Below are positions 61,010-64,000 of a stretch of 64,000 bases of DNA, one piece after another (within the stretch, counting starts at the first letter, position 1; each line of letters begins with the position of its first letter). Both the position numbers and the translations under genes were made by a program. Source of the stretch: G958296245 sp963664035 (GTDB lineage: Bacteria; Chloroflexota; Dehalococcoidia; Lucifugimonadales; G958296245). The notes beneath the pieces are model-generated. The model worked only from the letters and a program-made list of their open reading frames with translations, was not told the DNA's origin and made no database searches. The stretch is taken from positions 1,054,001-1,118,000 of the forward strand of contig OY760867.2 in assembly GCA_963664035.2 (NCBI GenBank). Reading direction: 5' to 3'.

Positions 61010-62134
61010 ATGATCTACGATGGGCACGCATACTGCATCCCCGACCTGCGCGGCGACGGGGGGTTCGCGGACGCGGAGCAGTTCCGCCGGCACCTGCAGC
61101 TCGCCATCGCAACCCACTTCCAGCCCGTATGGCGCGCCGCGGACGGGAGCCCCGCCGACGCCGGCGGCCTCGCGGAGCCCGTCGGCGAGTGGAGCTTCGA
61201 CTCGCTGAAGGAGTCCGACTTCCGCGCCGCCGGGCACGGGCGCTTCGAGTGGACCGTGGACGGCGAGGTCTTCGTCAAGCAGTACATGCCGCCCTCGGTC
61301 AGGGATATGGCCTACTCGGCGGAGGACCTGGTGGCCGAGATGGACTACGCGGGCGTGGACGTGGCGCTGCTCCACCGCACGCCGTACCTCGGCATCGGCA
61401 ACGACTTCATCGCCGAGTGCTGCCGCAAGTTCCCGGACAGGATCCAGGGCCTCGCCCACGTCGAGGAGTGGACCGTCCGCACCGACACCGACGGGGCCAT
61501 ACGCAAGCTCCAGGACGCCATCCGGGGGCAGGGGCTGCACGGCCTCCAGATACTGCCCGACCACCTGCCGCTCTACGGCCAGCCGGAGGAGTGGGACACG
61601 GACGACTTCGCCCCCTTCTGGGACGCCTTCGCGGAGCTTGGCGTGCCCCTGTTCGTCACGCCGGGGTACACGGCGCTGGCGGCGGCGGGGGGCACCGCCG
61701 CCGAGCCCGTCGTCGCGCGGATACGCGCCATCCGCGACTGGATGGAGCGCTACCCCGACGTGCCGGTCGTGCTCACCCACGGCCTGGGCTGGCGGCTCTT
61801 CATCGACGGCGACCGCCTGGACATACCCGACGAGGTGTACGACTCGATCCCGGACAGCCCGAACTTCTACGTCCAGGTGATGTTCGCCATCGCGCTCGGC
61901 GGGGTTTGGGACTACCCGATGGAGCAGGTCAGGCCCACCATGGAGGCGCTCGTCGATAGGGTTGGCGCCGAGAGGCTGGTCTGGGGCACGGACATCCCGA
62001 TGGTTATGCGGTTCTACACCTACCGGCAGAACCTGGAGCACATCCGCGTCTGCTCCGACTTCCTGCCCGGCGACCAGGTCGACCTGGTCGTGGGCGGCAA
62101 CATGGAGCGGCTGATGGGGCTCTCCCGCGACTGA
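61010..62134 (+). CDS. Amidohydrolase family 2 protein
   Basis: A 374-residue TIM-barrel metal hydrolase or decarboxylase of the ACMSD type. It starts MIYDGHAYC, has VALLHRTPYLG and VVLTHGLGW with a metal-binding histidine, and ends with WGTDIPM, where the aspartate is the fourth metal ligand. A typical catabolic gene of this lineage; the substrate is unknown. The PIG-L gene follows 22 bases later. Confidence 0.83.
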   Translation: MIYDGHAYCIPDLRGDGGFADAEQFRRHLQLAIATHFQPVWRAADGSPADAGGLAEPVGEWSFDSLKESDFRAAGHGRFEWTVDGEVFVKQYMPPSVRDMAYSAEDLVAEMDYAGVDVALLHRTPYLGIGNDFIAECCRKFPDRIQGLAHVEEWTVRTDTDGAIRKLQDAIRGQGLHGLQILPDHLPLYGQPEEWDTDDFAPFWDAFAELGVPLFVTPGYTALAAAGGTAAEPVVARIRAIRDWMERYPDVPVVLTHGLGWRLFIDGDRLDIPDEVYDSIPDSPNFYVQVMFAIALGGVWDYPMEQVRPTMEALVDRVGAERLVWGTDIPMVMRFYTYRQNLEHIRVCSDFLPGDQVDLVVGGNMERLMGLSRD

Positions 62135-62156
62135 CTACATCACAGGAGGTACACCT

Positions 62157-62885
62157 ATGGCGCCCGGCAAGATGAAGGTAATGGTGGTCGGCGCGCACCC
62201 CTCGGACCCGTTCGCCAACATCGGCGGCACGGTCGCCAAGCACGTCCAGCGCGGCGACGACGTGACGCTGGTGACGCTCACCTACGGGCTGGAGGTCCAC
62301 ACCGAGTACCTGATCGGCCGGCCCGAGGCGGAGATACGGAGCACGGTGAAGCGGAAGGCTATGGAGGCCGCGGCCATCGTCGGCGTCGAGGACTTCCGGT
62401 TCCTGGACTTCGGGGACACGCCGCTCGTCGCCACCCGCGAGAACCTGCTGGAGCTGGGGGAGCTGATACAGGACGCGCGGCCCGACGTGCTGATCAGCGC
62501 CCACTACCCGTTCAGGGAGACGCAGCAGGGGGGCGACCACGGGACCGCCGGGCGCATGGTCGAGGCCGCGCCCTCGTGGAGGTACCACAACGGCAAGGAG
62601 CCGCACCGGCCCAGGTCGATCTGGTTCCCGTACAGCGACAACCTGCTGGCGCTGAACCACCCGCTCTACAGGGTCCCGGACACCTACGTGGACATCTCCG
62701 ACACGCTCGACCTGAAGATCGAGGCGTGCATGACGACGTGGAACCTGCCGCCGGAGAAGCACGCCGGCATGGACGAGCTCTTCCGCCGCATGGCCGCCGA
62801 GCACGGACGCGCCGCCGGCATCCAGTACGCCGAACCCTTCGAGAGCCCCTGGCTGAAGCGCACGGCGGTGCAGCACCTGGGCTGA
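62157..62885 (+). CDS. PIG-L family deacetylase
   Basis: A 242-residue zinc N-deacetylase-like protein. The family motif AHPDD is AHPSD here, with serine for the first aspartate, and the downstream histidine lies in GGDHGTAG. Because the altered residue is normally the catalytic base or its neighbour, the activity may differ from ordinary GlcNAc deacetylation. AGGAGG precedes the ATG. Probably co-transcribed with the amidohydrolase. Confidence 0.85.
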   Translation: MAPGKMKVMVVGAHPSDPFANIGGTVAKHVQRGDDVTLVTLTYGLEVHTEYLIGRPEAEIRSTVKRKAMEAAAIVGVEDFRFLDFGDTPLVATRENLLELGELIQDARPDVLISAHYPFRETQQGGDHGTAGRMVEAAPSWRYHNGKEPHRPRSIWFPYSDNLLALNHPLYRVPDTYVDISDTLDLKIEACMTTWNLPPEKHAGMDELFRRMAAEHGRAAGIQYAEPFESPWLKRTAVQHLG

Positions 62886-62898
62886 GGGCTATTGAGTC

Positions 62899-62922
62899 CC
62901 TTCCCCCGTCTGTGGGGGAAGG
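62899..62922. repeat. Hairpin repeat CCTTCCCCC type
   Basis: CCTTCCCCC, GTCTGT, GGGGGAAGG, just after the PIG-L gene. It may end that transcript, but resembles the dispersed hairpins around it. The stretch 62886-63718 has no convincing intact gene and is filled with several unrelated hairpin repeats. Confidence 0.65.
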
Positions 62923-62983
62923 TTACAGCCTGCCCCTGCGGAAGCAAGGGATGGGGGGCCCGCCTCGGTGGCCGGGGATTGGA

Positions 62984-63001
62984 TTCCCGCTTTCGCGGGA
63001 A
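62984..63001. repeat. Hairpin repeat TTCCCGC type
   Basis: TTCCCGC, TTTC, GCGGGAA, of the widespread GATTCCCGCTTTCGCGGGAA type. Confidence 0.7.
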
Positions 63002-63031
63002 CGACGGATGGGGTGCCTACGGCGGCCATCC

Positions 63032-63062
63032 GGTAGGGGCAACCACGAGGGTTGCCCCTACC
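63032..63062. repeat. Hairpin repeat GGTAGGGGCAACC type
   Basis: GGTAGGGGCAACC, ACGAG, GGTTGCCCCTACC: perfect 13-bp stem. Its GTAGGGGC...GCCCCTAC ends are shared with the unit of the 51-kb array. Confidence 0.85.
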
Positions 63063-63184
63063 ATCATCCCCATCACGCGAATCCAGGCAGCCGGGGACTG
63101 GGTTCTCGCTCCCATATCGGGGTACGGGACATGCTTCGCGGGACCTTTGCATAATCGTCATTGGTACGAATACAACATCGTAGG

Positions 63185-63203
63185 GGCGGGTTTGAAACCC
63201 GCC
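63185..63203. repeat. Dispersed palindrome, GGCGGGTTT type (second copy)
   Basis: Same 19-base core as 7883-7901, here preceded by CGTAGG. From here to 63408 I see only further repeat-like sequence and no gene. Confidence 0.85.
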
Positions 63204-63408
63204 CTCCCCGGCCCTGTCTAAAGATTTCCGCCTGCAATTGACGTTGGGACTCGCGGGCAGGGTTCTTAGATTCCCTTCGGTTGCGCTGCGTTCGGAATGA
63301 CAAGGGGGCGCCTTGGTAAGCCTCCGCTATCCCTCCCCCGCATCGATGGGACAGGCTCCAGCCTCTCCCATCGAGAGGCAGGGGTCCGCCGACTGCAGCC
63401 GACGTTCG

Positions 63409-63576
63409 TCACCAAGGGACGTTGTCTTCCTCACCCGCGCTGTCTTCACCCGTCGCGCCTACTCCCGCCTCCTCCATGTTCTCAAAAGTATTGTGCTGCT
63501 TATCGACTTGACGTTTCTTCTCCTCAACCTCTTCGATCGCGGCTCTGAGGTCGCTGATTGTGGACTCGTTGTCCTC
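63409..63576 (-). pseudogene. C-terminal remnant of a coding sequence, acidic coiled coil
   Basis: On the minus strand 55 codons are open directly after a TAG, with no start codon, reading AAIEEVEEKKRQVDKQHN and ending in a TGA. Composition is acidic and helical with natural codon use, unlike the surrounding repeats. It looks like the 3' remnant of a lost gene; a frameshifted longer gene is also possible. Confidence 0.3.
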
Positions 63577-63718
63577 CTAGAAAGCAACAGTTTGCGTACG
63601 GAGTATGCGCCATCCCGCGGAGAGAGCGAAGCGGTTGCCGCCTATTCAACTTGCGGCCCTGTGACTCACTTCGGCTCGTCACGCCCTCACCGCTCCGTAG
63701 ACTGGCCCCCAGGCCGCA

Positions 63719-63994
63719 TTGTACAATCTCCTTGCAACCTTACCGTCGTCGAGGCTCGCCATAGACCAGGCAATCGTAGACCAGGGGATCAAGCTCACCG
63801 CCATCGGGGTGGGCACCGCGTTCGCGCTGCTCATCGTGCTGACGCTGGTCATGTACGCCATGGCGGCGGTTACGGCCATCGGGGAGCGGCGGCGGGCCGC
63901 GGCGGGACCCAAGCCGGGCGACCGGGAGAAGGCCCTGGCGGCGGTCGTGGCCGTGAACGCGCTGCTGGCGCGGGGCGAAGACGCCGCCGAGTGA
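63719..63994 (+). CDS. OadG-like small membrane subunit (oxaloacetate decarboxylase gamma type)
   Basis: A 91-residue protein with one N-terminal membrane helix (IKLTAIGVGTAFALLIVLTL, continuing to YAMAAV) and a soluble tail. This is the pattern of OadG, the subunit that joins the biotin-dependent alpha subunit to the sodium-pumping OadB. The only possible start in frame is TTG 63719. Biotin-carrier and OadB genes would be expected just beyond the right edge; the nearby BioY would fit a need for biotin. Confidence 0.65.
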   Translation: MYNLLATLPSSRLAIDQAIVDQGIKLTAIGVGTAFALLIVLTLVMYAMAAVTAIGERRRAAAGPKPGDREKALAAVVAVNALLARGEDAAE

Positions 63995-64000
63995 CCGGCG

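Noticed and set aside
63297..63548. An 83-residue plus-strand frame
   Set aside because: Low-complexity composition across repeat-like DNA with no ribosome-binding site; the opposite strand shows a better protein-like remnant.

Overview
The window is a 64 kb piece of a GC-rich bacterial chromosome. No rRNA or other taxonomic marker is present, so the lineage is inferred. The gene content fits a Chloroflexota genome of the Dehalococcoidia/SAR202 kind: an enolase-superfamily enzyme, a three-subunit molybdenum hydroxylase with its own MoaD-like protein, paired CoA-transferase subunits, an FAD/Fe-S oxidase of the lactate or glycolate dehydrogenase type, hspR-grpE-dnaK, a DUF951 protein and type 2 PyrF. 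Palindromic repeats of the GTAGGGGC type are scattered between genes. TTG and GTG starts are frequent, and several genes are coupled through a 4-base TTGA, ATGA or GTGA overlap.

Layout. 0-10.3 kb holds an ABC ATPase (cut by the window edge), two glycosidase-like enzymes, a PLP decarboxylase, an enolase-superfamily enzyme coupled to a class II Fic protein, prmA, tRNA-Pro and a membrane protein. 10.3-12.1 kb is mobile debris: a 115-bp miniature element and two broken transposase genes. 12.3-19.8 kb starts with comM and continues in close spacing into a defence-like cluster: a DUF433/PIN-like toxin-antitoxin pair, a lone Phd antitoxin, a methyltransferase fused to an Mrr-like nuclease, an AAA ATPase and a TOPRIM-like protein. 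An unknown two-gene unit faces this cluster. 20-26.3 kb is metabolic: molybdenum hydroxylase, MoaD-like protein, PaREP1-like protein, DapA-family aldolase and a methyltransferase. 26.4-30.4 kb is the HspR heat-shock operon (no dnaJ) with divergent promoters, plus two HicB-like proteins. 30.5-38.3 kb carries a methyltransferase, thiD, a CoA-transferase pair, a cation/proton antiporter and a large FAD/Fe-S oxidoreductase.

38.5-49.8 kb is envelope-rich: a lipoprotein with three Cache-like repeats, two thioredoxin-like lipoproteins, BioY, an M16 peptidase, a D-2-hydroxyacid dehydrogenase, tRNA-Arg, two collagen-like lipoproteins and a CNNM/CBS protein. glmU follows, with a terminator-like hairpin directly before its start codon. 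51.35-52.43 kb is an array of 16 near-identical 64-bp units; it has the same ends as the 115-bp element at 10.3 kb, which holds one unit. Next come a heterodimeric ABC exporter, a class I Fic gene with a small partner, pyrF, a DUF951 gene and a DUF151 nuclease-like gene. A DNA methyltransferase gene is inserted between that nuclease gene and lipA and is flanked by a perfect 67-bp duplication. The end of the window has an amidohydrolase, a PIG-L deacetylase, a stretch full of dispersed hairpin repeats, and an OadG-like membrane subunit.

The strongest leads are the methyltransferase insertion with its 67-bp duplication, the expandable 64-bp element, the comM-linked defence cluster, and the hairpin in front of glmU. 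All functions are read from motifs and family resemblance; no database search was possible.
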